Shown piece by piece: positions 39,856 to 51,637 of a stretch of DNA of 64,000 bases. The notes under the pieces were generated by a model that saw only the letters and a program-made list of their open reading frames with translations, did not search any database and was not told the DNA's origin. The DNA is from Photobacterium angustum (GTDB lineage Bacteria > Pseudomonadota > Gammaproteobacteria > Enterobacterales > Vibrionaceae): positions 1 through 64,000 of the forward strand of contig NZ_MSCJ01000002.1 in NCBI RefSeq assembly GCF_002954615.1, given 5' to 3'. How positions within the stretch are numbered: the first letter of the stretch is position 1; each line of letters begins with the position of its first letter. The position numbers and the translations under genes were made by a program.

Positions 39856-39887
39856 TAAAAAAACCAGCCCGAAGGCTGGTTTTTTCT
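39856..39887. terminator. Bidirectional terminator between the DUF481 gene and rplI
   Basis: Stem AACCAGCC (39862-39869), CGAA loop, GGCTGGTT (39874-39881), with A- and T-runs. Confidence 0.92.
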
Positions 39888-39904
39888 ATTAAAGCTAAAA
39901 GCGA

Positions 39905-40357
39905 TTACTCTGCAGCAACAACGTTTAGTTTAACAGTTGCGAATACATCTGAATTTAGCTGAACGCTAACTTCGAATTCGCCAGTAGTACGTAGTGCACC
40001 TTCAGGTAGACGTACTTCGCTCTTAACAAGTGCAACGCCAGCAGCAGTTACTGCATCAGCGATGTCACGAGTACCGATAGAACCGAATAGTTTACCTTCG
40101 TCACCAGCTTTAGAAGCAATTACTACTGCTTCTAGTGCGTTTAATGCTTCAGCACGAGCTTGAGCAGCAGCTTGTTGCTCAGCAACTTTAGCTTCTAGCT
40201 CTGCACGACGTGCTTCGAACATTTCAACGTTAGCTTTAGTTGCCATTACTGCCTTAGCTTGTGGGATAAGGAAGTTACGAGCGTAGCCAGCTTTAACGTT
40301 AACTTGGTCGCCAAGGCTACCTAGGTTAGCGATTTTATCAAGTAGAATAACTTGCAT
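39905..40357 (-). CDS. rplI: 50S ribosomal protein L9
   Basis: Binds 23S rRNA in the large subunit. 150 residues with the N-terminal signature [19 protein letters not shown] and the long central Ala/Glu helix. Last gene of the rpsF-priB-rpsR-rplI operon. Confidence 0.98.
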   Translation of the reverse strand: MQVILLDKIANLGSLGDQVNVKAGYARNFLIPQAKAVMATKANVEMFEARRAELEAKVAEQQAAAQARAEALNALEAVVIASKAGDEGKLFGSIGTRDIADAVTAAGVALVKSEVRLPEGALRTTGEFEVSVQLNSDVFATVKLNVVAAE

Positions 40358-40395
40358 TATCTTGTCCTCTATAAAAGTCTAAAAACTACTACCGA

Positions 40396-40626
<231 letters not shown>

Positions 40627-40638
40627 CTATCTCCTGAT

Positions 40639-40941
40639 CTAAATTATGTCAATGTGATCGGCGTGCAATACTAATTTACCAATGCCGTTACGGCCGGTTT
40701 GATAAGAGATAAACCCTCCTACCTTAACATTGCTTCCGATAACTAAATCTTGAGTGAGTACTTGTTGACCTTTGCCACTGACTACCACGTTAATATAACA
40801 ATATACTTGGCGTGGTAGGCCTGCTTCCTGTTGAATCGAACGATGCTCAAGCACAAAGTGACAATGAGGTATGCCCGCAGGAGACTGGCTTCGTTTGGGT
40901 TGTTTAGCAATAGTGCCAACTAACTCCAGACGATTGGTCAT
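40639..40941 (-). CDS. priB: Primosomal replication protein PriB
   Basis: A dimeric single-strand-binding OB-fold protein of 100 residues for PriA-dependent replication restart. Recognised from the start MTNRLELVGTIAK, the HCHFVLEHRS segment, and its place between rpsF and rpsR. Confidence 0.96.
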   Translation of the reverse strand: MTNRLELVGTIAKQPKRSQSPAGIPHCHFVLEHRSIQQEAGLPRQVYCYINVVVSGKGQQVLTQDLVIGSNVKVGGFISYQTGRNGIGKLVLHADHIDII

Positions 40942-40950
40942 TTATACAAA

Positions 40951-41340
40951 TTACTCAGCAGCTGCTTCGCCTTCAGATTGTGCAGTTTCTGCACGATCTT
41001 CACGCTTAGTGAAACGCTCTTCTTTAGCCTTCATCATTGGAGATGGCTCAGTAACAGCGTTCTTAGTACGCATGATCATGTTACGGATCACTGCGTCGTT
41101 GAAGCGGAAGTTTGACTCAAGCTCGTCAACTACAGACTGCTCAGCTTCAACGTTCATTAGAACGTAGTGTGCTTTGTGCAGTTTGTTGATTGGGTAAGCC
41201 ATTTGACGACGACCCCAATCTTCTAGACGGTGAATCTGACCACCAGAATCTTTGATAGCAGCAGTGTAACGCTCGATCATGCCAGCAACTTGCTCGCTTT
41301 GATCAGGGTGCACCATGAATACGATTTCGTAATGACGCAT
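40951..41340 (-). CDS. rpsF: 30S ribosomal protein S6
   Basis: 129 residues starting [18 protein letters not shown], with an acidic C-terminal tail (SEGEAAAE) that in enterobacteria is glutamylated by RimK. First gene of its operon, preceded by a structured leader and AAGGAG. Confidence 0.98.
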   Translation of the reverse strand: MRHYEIVFMVHPDQSEQVAGMIERYTAAIKDSGGQIHRLEDWGRRQMAYPINKLHKAHYVLMNVEAEQSVVDELESNFRFNDAVIRNMIMRTKNAVTEPSPMMKAKEERFTKREDRAETAQSEGEAAAE

Positions 41341-41464
41341 AGGTTGCTCCTTACGGATTATTCAGCTTCCCTTGTCGGCTCGGTTATCCTGGGGAAGCAA
41401 GGAACTAAAAAAAGAACCGAGAATTTGGACGATGGATAGTACAGAGAATGATCAATTGAAGCAA
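41341..41464 (-). promoter_or_regulatory. rpsF operon promoter and S6:S18-type autoregulatory leader
   Basis: TTGCTT (41464-41459) and TACTAT (41441-41436) with a 17-base spacer would start RNA near 41429, giving an 88-base leader. The leader has paired segments CTTGCTTCCC and GGGAAGC flanking an ACCGAGCCG element, followed by the AAGGAG ribosome binding site. This resembles the known S6:S18 binding leader, whose CCG bulge is bound by the S6:S18 complex to repress translation. Confidence 0.65.
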
Positions 41465-41534
41465 GAAAATTCTGTGCTCTACGCCAAGGTTTTTCCTGCC
41501 CACTGGCAAGTTATCTTGACTCTTTGTCTATCCC

Positions 41535-41576
41535 AATAAAAACACCCTTATCCAGTTAAACCGAATAAGGGTGTGG
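41535..41576 (-). terminator. rnr-rlmB operon terminator
   Basis: Stem ACACCCTTAT (41542-41551) with ATAAGGGTGT (41565-41574); the A-run on the low-coordinate side is the minus-strand T-tract. Confidence 0.85.
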
Positions 41577-41630
41577 GATTACTGACACCAGGCTAAATGT
41601 GCAACATTCTTTACTGTTGTCAGTAACATA

Positions 41631-42365
41631 TTAGCTACGTTGACGTACCGCTTCAAACAAACAGATACCTGTTGCTACTGATACGTTTAAGCTTGATACC
41701 GAACCTGCCATTGGAATTTTGATCAAATCATCACAGGTTTCACGGGTTAAACGACGCATACCTTCGCCTTCTGCACCCATCACAATCGCTAATGGACCAG
41801 TCAGCTTACTTTGGTAAATATCATGCGTTGCTTCACCAGCCGTACCTACAATCCATACACCTTTATCTTGCAGTGCACGCATAGTACGCGCCAAGTTAGT
41901 CACACGTACTAATGGCATGATTTCAGCCGCGCCACAGGCAACTTTACTTGCCGTTGCATTCAGTTGTGCAGAACGATCTTTCGGAACGATAACAGCAACC
42001 GCACCCGCAGCATCCGCATTACGTAGACATGCGCCTAAGTTATGCGGATCTGTCACACCATCTAAAATTAATAATAATGGATTTTCTTTACCCACCAATA
42101 AATCATCGAGATCGTTCTCATTGTATTGCTTACCCGGACGAACACGCGCAACGATACCTTGGTGAGAAGCACCTTTTACTTTGTCATCAAGTGCTTTACG
42201 CCCTGCTTCTTGGATCGTGATACCCAGTGACTGCAGCTCTGTTACTAGCGGCAGTAAGCGATCATCTTCTCGTCCTTTCAGTACAAAGACTTCAATAAAA
42301 CGAACTGGATCAGATGCCAGCACTGCTTTCACGGCATGGATGCCAAAAATCATATCATTACTCAT
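41631..42365 (-). CDS. rlmB: 23S rRNA (guanosine-2'-O-)-methyltransferase RlmB
   Basis: Methylates Gm2251 of 23S rRNA. SPOUT-class enzyme: N-terminal substrate-binding domain (about 1-75), then the knotted SAM domain with [29 protein letters not shown] and the closing [20 protein letters not shown] motifs. 244 residues, standard. It follows rnr by three bases, the usual partner. Confidence 0.96.
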   Translation of the reverse strand: MSNDMIFGIHAVKAVLASDPVRFIEVFVLKGREDDRLLPLVTELQSLGITIQEAGRKALDDKVKGASHQGIVARVRPGKQYNENDLDDLLVGKENPLLLILDGVTDPHNLGACLRNADAAGAVAVIVPKDRSAQLNATASKVACGAAEIMPLVRVTNLARTMRALQDKGVWIVGTAGEATHDIYQSKLTGPLAIVMGAEGEGMRRLTRETCDDLIKIPMAGSVSSLNVSVATGICLFEAVRQRS

Positions 42366-42368
42366 GGT

Positions 42369-44927
42369 TTAACTCTTCTTTGCTGCGCGTTCGGCTTTTC
42401 CCGCACGTTGCTTTTTCTTTTTGCGAGATTTCGGTTTCTTTTTAATCTCAGCTTTCGGTTTTTCATCCGTTGGCTTACGGCGTTTCTTTGGCTTCGGTTT
42501 ATTCTTCTCGTCCGCCAGTGGAATTGCGCCTTCTTTTAGCTTTTTACGTACCGAAGAACGTTCGCGTTTTGATTCACTACGCTCTTCTTGTTTTGCCACG
42601 CCATCTTCTGATTTGTACACTTTCAGGCTTTGACGACGTAGACCATCGGCTTTACGTAAACGCTGTTTTTTCTCATGACTCTTAGCCGTTTTACCTGCGC
42701 CACGTTGCTTGCGCTCAGAGCCAACAATATCAAAGTCAATCTGACGATCGTTTAAGTTAATCGATGCTACTTTCACTTTCACGGTATCGCCTAAACGGTA
42801 TACCACACCAGAGCTATCACCTACCAAACGTTGACCTACTGGATCAAATTGGTAGTAGTCATTAGCTAGGTTTGAAATATGAACTAAGCCATCAATGTTC
42901 AATTCGTTTAAGCGAACAAAGAAGCCAAAACCTGTCACATTGGCAATCACACCGTCGAACTCATCGCCTAAGTGATCTTGCATGTATTCACATTTAAGCC
43001 AATCAGAGACATCACGCGTTGCGTCATCAGCACGGCGTTCAGTCATTGAACATTGCTCACCTAATGCATCAATTTCATCAAATGAGTAATGGAAACCACC
43101 CGTTGGTGTTGTATTACCACTGTTACCAGCTTGCTTTGCAACTAAATATTTAATCGCGCGGTGCAGCGTTAAATCAGGGTAACGACGAATTGGCGAGGTA
43201 AAGTGCGCATATTCAGTTAATGCCAAGCCGAAGTGACCAATATTGTCACCTTGGTATACCGCCTGCTTCATTGAGCGTAGCAGCATGGTTTGGATTAACT
43301 CGCGATCTTTTCGAGTTTGAATCGCATTGGCCAGCTCTGCATAATCTTTTGGCGTTGGCTCTAACCCACCGCCAAGATGTAAGCTTAGCTCACCTAAGAA
43401 ATCACGGAAGCCCTGAAGGCGCTCTTCACCTGGGGTATCGTGAACTCGGTATAGTGCTGGCTCTTTCGCACTTTCAACAAAACGTGCAGAAGCAATGTTA
43501 GCTAAAATCATACATTCTTCGATGATCTTATGCGCTTCATTACGCACAGCCGGCACAATACGGTCAATCTTACGATCCACATTGAAAATAAATTGGGTTT
43601 CAACCGTTTCAAATTCAATCGCACCACGTTCTTCACGTGCTGCTTTCAGCACTTTGAACATGCTGTAAAGCTCTTCTAAATGCGGAACAAGTGGTTCATA
43701 ACGCTGACGAAGTTCTTCATCGCCTTCAAGCATTTTACTGACTTTGGTGTAAGTCAAACGAGCGTGAGAATTCATTACCGCTTCGTAATGCTTGTAACCT
43801 GTTAACTCACCCGTATCAGAAATGGTCATTTCACACACCATACACAAGCGATCTACTTGCGGGTTTAGTGAACATAAACCATTCGAGAGTACTTCCGGCA
43901 ACATTGGGATCACTTGTGCAGGGAAGTAAACCGAGTTACCACGCTTAACAGCTTCGTTATCGAGTGCTGATTTATGACGAACGTAATAACTCACATCGGC
44001 AATCGCAACCCATAAACGCCAGCCACCTGATGTGGTACGCTCACAGTGAACCGCATCATCAAAGTCACGAGCATCTTCGCCATCAATGGTTACCAGCGGT
44101 AATTGACGTAAATCAACGCGGCCTTTTTTCGCTTCTTCCGGCACTTCTTCTGTCAAATGTTGAATTTCTTTATCAACTTCTGACGGCCATACATGCGGAA
44201 TATCATGGGTGCGTAACGCAATATCAATTTCCATACCCGGCGCCATATTTTCGCCCAGTACTTCTACAATACGGCCAACAGCATTGTGTTGACGCGTCGC
44301 TCGTTGGTTAATTTCGACAACAACTACATTCCCCATACGTGCGCCTTGGCGAACGTCTTGTGGGATAATGATATCTTGAGCAATGCGAGAATCGTCTGGC
44401 ACCACATAGCCCATGCCATCTTCAAGGAAAAAGCGACCAACAATCTGAGCTGTGCTTTCTTTTAACACACGAACAACACGTGCTTCTTTACGACCACGCT
44501 TATCTTCACCGCCCGCTTGCGCCAAAATGTAATCACCGTGGATCACACCACGCATTTGGTGATGCGGTAATAACAAATCATTGTCTTTACCCAACGAACC
44601 TTCAGGGCGTAAGAAACCAAAGCCGTCACGGTGACCCATAACGTAACCTTTGATCAAATCTAAACGCTCAGGCAATGCATAACATTGACGACGGGTGAAA
44701 ATTAACTGGCCATCACGCTCCATCGCACGTAAACGACGGCGTAAGCCTTCATAGTGATCATCGCCTTCTAGCTTTAGCTCAGCAAATAACTGGTCACGAC
44801 TCACCGGGGTACTAAAACCACGAATCACTTCAAGTAAGTGTTCACGGCTTGGGATCGGGTTTTCATAATTAGATGCTTCGCGATCGCGAAAAGGGTCGAC
44901 CGGTAAATCGGTAGTACCTTTAGACAT
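42369..44927 (-). CDS. rnr: Ribonuclease R
   Basis: A processive 3'-5' exoribonuclease that degrades structured RNA and takes part in tmRNA quality control and cold adaptation. Order of parts: N-terminal winged helix (about 25-85), cold-shock OB domains, RNB catalytic domain with [15 protein letters not shown] near 275-290, an S1 domain near 635-720, and a lysine-rich tail of over 100 residues. The ATG at 44927 follows CAGGAAAAA; an upstream in-frame start would include that site. 852 residues against 813 in E. coli, the excess being the basic tail. Confidence 0.96.
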   Translation of the reverse strand: MSKGTTDLPVDPFRDREASNYENPIPSREHLLEVIRGFSTPVSRDQLFAELKLEGDDHYEGLRRRLRAMERDGQLIFTRRQCYALPERLDLIKGYVMGHRDGFGFLRPEGSLGKDNDLLLPHHQMRGVIHGDYILAQAGGEDKRGRKEARVVRVLKESTAQIVGRFFLEDGMGYVVPDDSRIAQDIIIPQDVRQGARMGNVVVVEINQRATRQHNAVGRIVEVLGENMAPGMEIDIALRTHDIPHVWPSEVDKEIQHLTEEVPEEAKKGRVDLRQLPLVTIDGEDARDFDDAVHCERTTSGGWRLWVAIADVSYYVRHKSALDNEAVKRGNSVYFPAQVIPMLPEVLSNGLCSLNPQVDRLCMVCEMTISDTGELTGYKHYEAVMNSHARLTYTKVSKMLEGDEELRQRYEPLVPHLEELYSMFKVLKAAREERGAIEFETVETQFIFNVDRKIDRIVPAVRNEAHKIIEECMILANIASARFVESAKEPALYRVHDTPGEERLQGFRDFLGELSLHLGGGLEPTPKDYAELANAIQTRKDRELIQTMLLRSMKQAVYQGDNIGHFGLALTEYAHFTSPIRRYPDLTLHRAIKYLVAKQAGNSGNTTPTGGFHYSFDEIDALGEQCSMTERRADDATRDVSDWLKCEYMQDHLGDEFDGVIANVTGFGFFVRLNELNIDGLVHISNLANDYYQFDPVGQRLVGDSSGVVYRLGDTVKVKVASINLNDRQIDFDIVGSERKQRGAGKTAKSHEKKQRLRKADGLRRQSLKVYKSEDGVAKQEERSESKRERSSVRKKLKEGAIPLADEKNKPKPKKRRKPTDEKPKAEIKKKPKSRKKKKQRAGKAERAAKKS

Positions 44928-45066
44928 TATATTTTTCCTGTAGGCCAACCTATACCTGAGGTATATCTGGCTTTTAGGTGATCAGACGGGAGCAGCGCTA
45001 TAAAGACTGCTGCTCCACTAAATTTTGGGAGGAATATGCTAATTAAACGTATAACCAAATGATGTT

Positions 45067-45501
45067 TTATAACTTGTTAGGGTTGCTTAATAAATTTAGC
45101 AACGGCGCATTATCTTCAACTAAGGTTAACAAGGTATATTTATCTAGCTCAGCCAAAAATGCTTCTCTTGCATCAGCAAGCACACCTTTTAATCGGCAAG
45201 CTGGCGTTATATGGCAAAAATCAAGGCTACAATTAACAATCTGTAACGGTTCTATTGCACGTACGACATCGCCAACAATAATAGATTCAGCTGACTTACC
45301 TAAACGAATGCCACCATTTTTTCCGCGCACCGTTTCGATATAGCCTAATTGACCTAATTTATTGATTATTTTAACCATATGGTTACGTGACACATTGTAT
45401 ATTTCTGTCACTTTCGTAATACTTGTTAGCTCACCTTCTGGTAGCGACGCAAGATATATCAGAGCTCGTAAGCCGTAATCGGTAAAACTAGTTAACTGCA
45501 C
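45067..45501 (-). CDS. nsrR: Nitric-oxide-sensing repressor NsrR (Rrf2 family)
   Basis: An iron-sulfur repressor inactivated by NO. 144 residues with an N-terminal winged helix ([18 protein letters not shown], then [14 protein letters not shown]) and three cluster cysteines C91, C96 and C102, the C-x4-C-x5-C layout of NsrR. It is divergent from hmp, whose promoter region holds an NsrR-like operator. In Vibrionaceae nsrR sits next to rnr, as here. Confidence 0.93.
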   Translation of the reverse strand: MQLTSFTDYGLRALIYLASLPEGELTSITKVTEIYNVSRNHMVKIINKLGQLGYIETVRGKNGGIRLGKSAESIIVGDVVRAIEPLQIVNCSLDFCHITPACRLKGVLADAREAFLAELDKYTLLTLVEDNAPLLNLLSNPNKL

Positions 45502-45535
45502 AATGGCTCCTCCTGTTGTTATTTTAATCTTCTTA

Positions 45536-45591
45536 TTGACTAAAAGATACAGATCAGATACAACTTATAACATACATTATAAATACATGTT
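45536..45591 (+). promoter_or_regulatory. hmp promoter and NsrR-like operator
   Basis: An interrupted palindrome AACATACATT-ATA-AATACATGTT (45569-45591) fits the NsrR pattern of two ATGCATTT-like halves in opposite directions. A -35 TTGACT (45536-45541) and a weak -10 TACAAC (45559-45564) place the start around 45571, so the operator covers the start site and nearly abuts the ribosome binding site. Confidence 0.7.
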
Positions 45592-45604
45592 TTAGGAAGT
45601 GCTC

Positions 45605-46807
45605 ATGCTTAGTCAAAAAACGATCGATATTGTTAAAACAACAGCTCCTGTCATTGCAGAAGCAGGCCCTATGGTTACCCAACATTTCTATCAGCGTATG
45701 TTTAGCCACAACCCTGAGTTAAAAGATGTTTTTAACATGAGCCACCAAAAAAATGGGGCAAACAACGGACCTTCTAGCCAACAAGAAGCGTTATTTAATG
45801 CCATTTGTGCTTATGCCAATAATATCGAAAATCTTGCTGTGCTTTTACCAGCAGTAGAAAAGATTGCTCACAAACATACCAGTTTTATGATCACCGCAGA
45901 GCAATACAATATTGTTGGCTCTCACCTTATCGCAACCATTGATGAATTATTAGCGCCAGGACAAGATGTATTAGACGCTTGGGCTGAAGCTTATGGATTG
46001 CTGGCGAATATTTTCATCAATCGTGAAGAAGAAATCTATCAAGAAAATGCAAATAAAGTTGGTGGATGGCGTGGCACTCGTGAGTTTGTCGTAACCAACA
46101 AACAACAAGATAGCGAATTTATCACGAGCTTTACCTTTAAGCCTACTGATGGCGGTAAGGTCGCAAGCTATAAACCTGGGCAATATCTGGGGATCTACCT
46201 TAATGCTGACGAATTAGAGAACCAAGAAATCCGTCAATATAGCTTATCTTCAGCGCCACAAGATGATCAGTACCGTATTTCAGTAAAACGTGAATCTCAC
46301 GGTAAAGTTTCAAACTACTTACATAACAATATCAATATTGGCGATAAAGTAATGCTTGCAGCTCCTGCTGGTGACTTCTTCTTAGATGTTGAAGCAAACA
46401 CACCTGTAACATTACTTTCCGCAGGTGTGGGTTTAACGCCAACGCTTTCAATGCTTGAATCACTGACTGAACACCAAGCACCTGTTAACTGGCTACATGC
46501 CACAGAAAATGGCGCACATCATGCCTACAAAAAACAGGTAAAAGCACTCGCGCAGCAACACAATCACATTCAAGATATCACTTGGTATAACGCTCCGCTT
46601 GATAGCGATCTTCCTGCCGAAGATTATGACTACCAAGGCTTAATGGATCTCAGCACAATAGCAGCACAGCTAACAGATGAAAACATGCACTTTTACTTCT
46701 GTGGCCCTGTTGCCTTCATGCAATATATCGCTAAACAGCTATTAGCATTAGGTGTATCTGAAGATCGTATTCACTACGAATGTTTCGGCCCACACAAAGT
46801 CCTATAA
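45605..46807 (+). CDS. hmp: Flavohemoprotein Hmp, nitric oxide dioxygenase
   Basis: Converts NO and O2 to nitrate using NAD(P)H. A globin domain covers about 1-140 ([17 protein letters not shown], proximal heme His in IAHKHTSF near 79-86). Then follows an FAD-binding reductase domain ([11 protein letters not shown]) and an NAD-binding part ending [20 protein letters not shown]. 400 residues. The ATG at 45605 follows TAGGA; the GTG two codons upstream is less well placed. Divergent nsrR and the operator indicate NO-induced expression. Confidence 0.96.
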   Translation: MLSQKTIDIVKTTAPVIAEAGPMVTQHFYQRMFSHNPELKDVFNMSHQKNGANNGPSSQQEALFNAICAYANNIENLAVLLPAVEKIAHKHTSFMITAEQYNIVGSHLIATIDELLAPGQDVLDAWAEAYGLLANIFINREEEIYQENANKVGGWRGTREFVVTNKQQDSEFITSFTFKPTDGGKVASYKPGQYLGIYLNADELENQEIRQYSLSSAPQDDQYRISVKRESHGKVSNYLHNNINIGDKVMLAAPAGDFFLDVEANTPVTLLSAGVGLTPTLSMLESLTEHQAPVNWLHATENGAHHAYKKQVKALAQQHNHIQDITWYNAPLDSDLPAEDYDYQGLMDLSTIAAQLTDENMHFYFCGPVAFMQYIAKQLLALGVSEDRIHYECFGPHKVL

Positions 46808-46825
46808 CTTAACGTAGCTAATACA

Positions 46826-46857
46826 ACAAAGCACAGCGAAATGCTGTGCTTTTTTAA
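46826..46857. terminator. hmp terminator
   Basis: Stem AGCACAGC (46830-46837), loop GAAAT, GCTGTGCT (46843-46850), T-run. Confidence 0.9.
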
Positions 46858-46884
46858 TCTGTTTACTGGGTTATTTGGGACAAG

Positions 46885-47517
46885 TTACCATAAACTTGAA
46901 CGTTGTTTTGCCCGAGCAATAATATTTTCTGGCATACGTAATTCTAATTTTCGACGTAACGTACTCAGTTGGTTATATAGCGATTTATTCGCCGTCGTAG
47001 TTTGATACAGCCAGCGATAAGCATCTTCGTAATCAAGTGGACTACCGTGATCTGACACTAATAGTTCAGCTAACTGAAGACGCGCTTTAATATTACCTAG
47101 CGCCGCAGCTTCTCGTAAATACGGGATCGCACGCTCTTTATCTTGTTGCAATAACACTCCGTTCGCATAATAACGCCCTAATTGTTCCAGCGCTACCGGT
47201 GATCCTTGCTGCGCAGCCGCTCGCATATAATACAAACCTTGCTCGACATCTTTGTCTACACACACGCCCCAAGCCAACATATCACCATATAAAAACTGAT
47301 AAGAAGGTGACTCTACTCGTTCAGCACGGGCTTTAATATCTTGTACAAGCTGGCAATCGTCAGCTTTTATTTTTTTTAGATGCTGATTCGTTTCAAAAAG
47401 CTGTATCAGTTCATCATCGCTATAAATGGGAACAGCATCTCCCACATTATCCAATGCGTAAGCGGAAGATATAAATAACTGGCTCATCAATAATAAGATC
47501 GGAAGCTTCATCATCAT
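46885..47517 (-). CDS. motX: Sodium-driven polar flagellar motor protein MotX
   Basis: A periplasmic T-ring component needed for the Na+-driven PomAB stator. 210 residues with a signal peptide ending AYA-L, then Sel1-like repeats (YQFLYGDMLAWGVCVDKDV, GLYYMRAAAQQGSP, EQLGRYYANG). The two cysteines in CQLV and WGVCV fit the known MotX pair. The C-terminus RMPENIIARAKQR is typical. Two further ATGs follow the first at once, so the exact start is uncertain by two codons. Located between hmp and purA, as in other Vibrionaceae. Confidence 0.93.
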   Translation of the reverse strand: MMMKLPILLLMSQLFISSAYALDNVGDAVPIYSDDELIQLFETNQHLKKIKADDCQLVQDIKARAERVESPSYQFLYGDMLAWGVCVDKDVEQGLYYMRAAAQQGSPVALEQLGRYYANGVLLQQDKERAIPYLREAAALGNIKARLQLAELLVSDHGSPLDYEDAYRWLYQTTTANKSLYNQLSTLRRKLELRMPENIIARAKQRSSLW

Positions 47518-47652
47518 TGGATCTCAAACTAGGGATAGTCTTTTATCGACATTAACTCTAAAGACTTTAGCGAACTTTCTCTGACTGAGTGATGATTTGC
47601 TTTTAGATGTGTTTATAGATCGAGAATATGGCTGGATTCACTTTATCAAAAT

Positions 47653-47683
47653 ATAAAAAAACCAGCCCGAAAGCTGGTTTTTA
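47653..47683 (-). terminator. purA terminator
   Basis: Stem AACCAGC (47660-47666), loop CCGAAA, GCTGGTT (47673-47679), A-run on the low side. Confidence 0.88.
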
Positions 47684-47705
47684 AATCAATTCGCATCAGC
47701 GATAA

Positions 47706-49028
<1,323 letters not shown>

Positions 49029-49144
49029 TCATCTATCAGTAGTTAAAAAGGGATTCTAGCACCTTAACATTCAGCTTGCAGTCATTTTTTAGCCGTGTAG
49101 ACCATTTCTGCAAGCTAATTGTCACGATTGTGTGCTTATGTATT

Positions 49145-49339
49145 TTACATCTGTCTATACATCATATACGCAATAACCGCACCGGCAACAACCAAACAGC
49201 CACCAATACGACGCAAATTATTATCATTTTGTTGGCTTAACTGGTTAACCATCTCTCGCCATCCGCGAGGCGCAAGTAATGGCCCTAAGCCTTCAACCAC
49301 TAATACTAAGCCTAGTGCCATCCAAATTGAATGTGACAT
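49145..49339 (-). CDS. DUF2065 small membrane protein (YjeT-like)
   Basis: 64 residues, two membrane helices (about 5-22 and 45-60), with EGLGPLLAPRGW between them. Function unknown. The ATG at 49339 follows GGGGAAAAG; an ATG nine codons upstream would lie inside the hflC terminator. It sits between hflC and purA as E. coli yjeT does. Confidence 0.88.
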   Translation of the reverse strand: MSHSIWMALGLVLVVEGLGPLLAPRGWREMVNQLSQQNDNNLRRIGGCLVVAGAVIAYMMYRQM

Positions 49340-49353
49340 TTTTCTTTTCCCCA

Positions 49354-49385
49354 TAAAAAAAGACAAGGCCGAGGCCTTGTCTTTA
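49354..49385. terminator. hflKC terminator
   Basis: A 10-bp stem AAGACAAGGC with GCCTTGTCTT around a CGAG loop, and an A-run at 49354-49360 (T-tract on minus). Downstream of hflC. Confidence 0.88.
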
Positions 49386-49412
49386 CGATAACAGATGTCT
49401 GTTGTGATTGGT

Positions 49413-50414
49413 TTAGTTTGCTTTAAGTTCTGAATGATTCATGTACTTAAAGAATTCATTGTTAGGATCAACAACCAATACATCATTTTTAGAGTTGAAG
49501 CTCTTCTCGTAAGCTTTAAGCGAACGCCAGAAGCTGTAGAACTCTGGGTTTTGGCTATAAGCTTTTGAGTAAATCTCTGCCGCTTTTGCATCCGCGTCAC
49601 CACGAATAACCTGTGCTTTACGTTTTGCTTCAGACAGAACAGTAGCTACTTCAAGCTCAGAACGTGCACGTAACTCTTCAGCACGTTGACGACCTTGAGA
49701 ACGGTAACTACGCGCCACTGATTCTCGCTCTGCACGCATACGACGGTAGATAGACTCACTGATTTCATCTGGTAGGTTAATTTTCTTAATTCGGAAATCA
49801 ACCACTTCAATACCCAAATCTTTCGCACTTTCACGCGTTTCTTCAAGTACATCAGCCATGATTTGATCACGTTGACCTTCAACTTGCTTCACCGGAACCA
49901 CACCTTCAATTACCGCTAAAGCTGCTTTTGCTGCTTTAGTCTGTGCAATATCAGACGCTGTGGCTGGTGTTGAAATGCTATCTTCTCCAGAGACGATCTG
50001 CTTAATTTCTTTCGAACCGATTTCAGCACGTAGGCTATCGACTACTTTACGCTTTAATAGCGCTTCTGCAGTTGATGTATTACCACCACCTGTTGCTAAG
50101 TAGTACTTACCAAAATCTTTGATACGCCATTTCACATAGGTATCAATGATTACGTCTTTCTTCTCAGCCGTTAAGAAACGATCAGCCTGATCATCCATAG
50201 TTTGAATACGTGCATCTAAATCATGAACACGGTCAAACACTGGTACTTTAAAATGTAGGCCGGGCTCATAAATACGGGCAATTTCAGTATTGTTATCTTT
50301 TAAGATACGACCGAAACGCACCACGATACCACGCTCACCTTCTTTTACGACAAACACTGACATCAATAATAGAGCAATAAAAATCACTACTACTGGGATC
50401 ATTAACTTACGCAT
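49413..50414 (-). CDS. hflC: FtsH protease modulator HflC
   Basis: An SPFH-domain inner-membrane protein. One N-terminal membrane helix (about 5-22), the SPFH domain (about 20-190) starting EGERGIVVRFGRI, then a long coiled coil. It forms the HflKC cage around FtsH and modulates membrane proteolysis. 333 residues; three bases separate it from hflK. Confidence 0.97.
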   Translation of the reverse strand: MRKLMIPVVVIFIALLLMSVFVVKEGERGIVVRFGRILKDNNTEIARIYEPGLHFKVPVFDRVHDLDARIQTMDDQADRFLTAEKKDVIIDTYVKWRIKDFGKYYLATGGGNTSTAEALLKRKVVDSLRAEIGSKEIKQIVSGEDSISTPATASDIAQTKAAKAALAVIEGVVPVKQVEGQRDQIMADVLEETRESAKDLGIEVVDFRIKKINLPDEISESIYRRMRAERESVARSYRSQGRQRAEELRARSELEVATVLSEAKRKAQVIRGDADAKAAEIYSKAYSQNPEFYSFWRSLKAYEKSFNSKNDVLVVDPNNEFFKYMNHSELKAN

Positions 50415-50416
50415 AA

Positions 50417-51583
50417 TTAATATCTCCCTTGACGGCCAGTATCAGCACGAGGAGCAGGTGCAACTGGAGTTGGAGTTTCTACTTTTTCTAATTCAATACC
50501 GCTTAAACGATCTGAATTATCGGTTTTCTTATCAGCTTGATTTGACTGAGACATCAGCTTATCAAGTGGTAAGTACATCATATTATTACTGCCACCTGAT
50601 TTAGTATCAATTAACACTTTGCTGGTGTTACTGTACACCTTCTCCATGGTATCTAGATACAAACGCTCACGTGTCACTTCTTTCGCCGCTAGGTATTGTG
50701 GCAACAATTTATCAAACTGTGCTACATCACCCAATGCGCCATTAACAACACGCTCAGAGTAACCTTCTGCTTCATTCTTCAGACGCTCAGCACGACCCGT
50801 TGCTTTCGGCAAAATGTCATTACTGTAAGCTTCTGCTTCACGAACGTAACGCTCTTCATCTTCTCGCGCTGCGATTGCATCATCAAATGCATCTTTCACC
50901 GCTTCAGGTGGACGAGCTGACTGGAAGTTCACATCAACAACACGGATACCCATGTCGTATTTAGCAATAATTTTATCAATTGCCGCTTGAGTATTCGCAC
51001 GAATAGCCTGACGACCTGTCGTTAATGCCTGATCCATGGTTGAATCACCAATTACAGCACGAAGTGCAGAATCAGTTGCCTGACGCAAACTGTCATCAGC
51101 ATTCGTTACGCTAAATAGGTACTTCTCAGCGTTATCAACACGGTACTGAACATCCATTTCAACTTTCAGGACGTTTTCATCTTTCGTTAACATCAAGCCA
51201 GATGCACGGAGAGAACGGATCGCTTGAATGTTGACAGGAATAACTTCATCAATAAACGTTGGTTTCCAGTTCAGACCAGGTTTTACAACTTGATCGAACT
51301 TACCAAAACGTAGCACAACACCTTGCTCTGCTTCGCCAATGGTGTAAAAACCAGAAAAACCCCAAACTGCCGCAGCTAATACGGCAACAGCCCCCAAGCC
51401 AACAGCGCTCCCGCTGCCACTCGGCCCTTTTTTATTTCCAAACACACCGCCAACTTTACGACTTAGTTTTGAAAAAACCTCATCGAGATCTGGTGGTCCT
51501 TGTTCACGTCCACCGCGATTATTATTACCCCAAGGGTCTTTATCATCACGGCCGCCGTTGTTTCCAGGCTCATTCCACGCCAT
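50417..51583 (-). CDS. hflK: FtsH protease modulator HflK
   Basis: Partner of HflC. A Gly/Asn/Arg-rich cytoplasmic N-terminus (about 1-60), a membrane helix (about 62-82), an SPFH domain and a coiled coil, then a Pro/Ala-rich tail. 388 residues. The conserved IGEAEQGVVLRFGK opens the SPFH domain. Confidence 0.97.
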   Translation of the reverse strand: MAWNEPGNNGGRDDKDPWGNNNRGGREQGPPDLDEVFSKLSRKVGGVFGNKKGPSGSGSAVGLGAVAVLAAAVWGFSGFYTIGEAEQGVVLRFGKFDQVVKPGLNWKPTFIDEVIPVNIQAIRSLRASGLMLTKDENVLKVEMDVQYRVDNAEKYLFSVTNADDSLRQATDSALRAVIGDSTMDQALTTGRQAIRANTQAAIDKIIAKYDMGIRVVDVNFQSARPPEAVKDAFDDAIAAREDEERYVREAEAYSNDILPKATGRAERLKNEAEGYSERVVNGALGDVAQFDKLLPQYLAAKEVTRERLYLDTMEKVYSNTSKVLIDTKSGGSNNMMYLPLDKLMSQSNQADKKTDNSDRLSGIELEKVETPTPVAPAPRADTGRQGRY

Positions 51584-51637
51584 TATAGAACTCCATCAAT
51601 ATGATATGACGACAGTTTTTATTACTCTAGTAATCCA

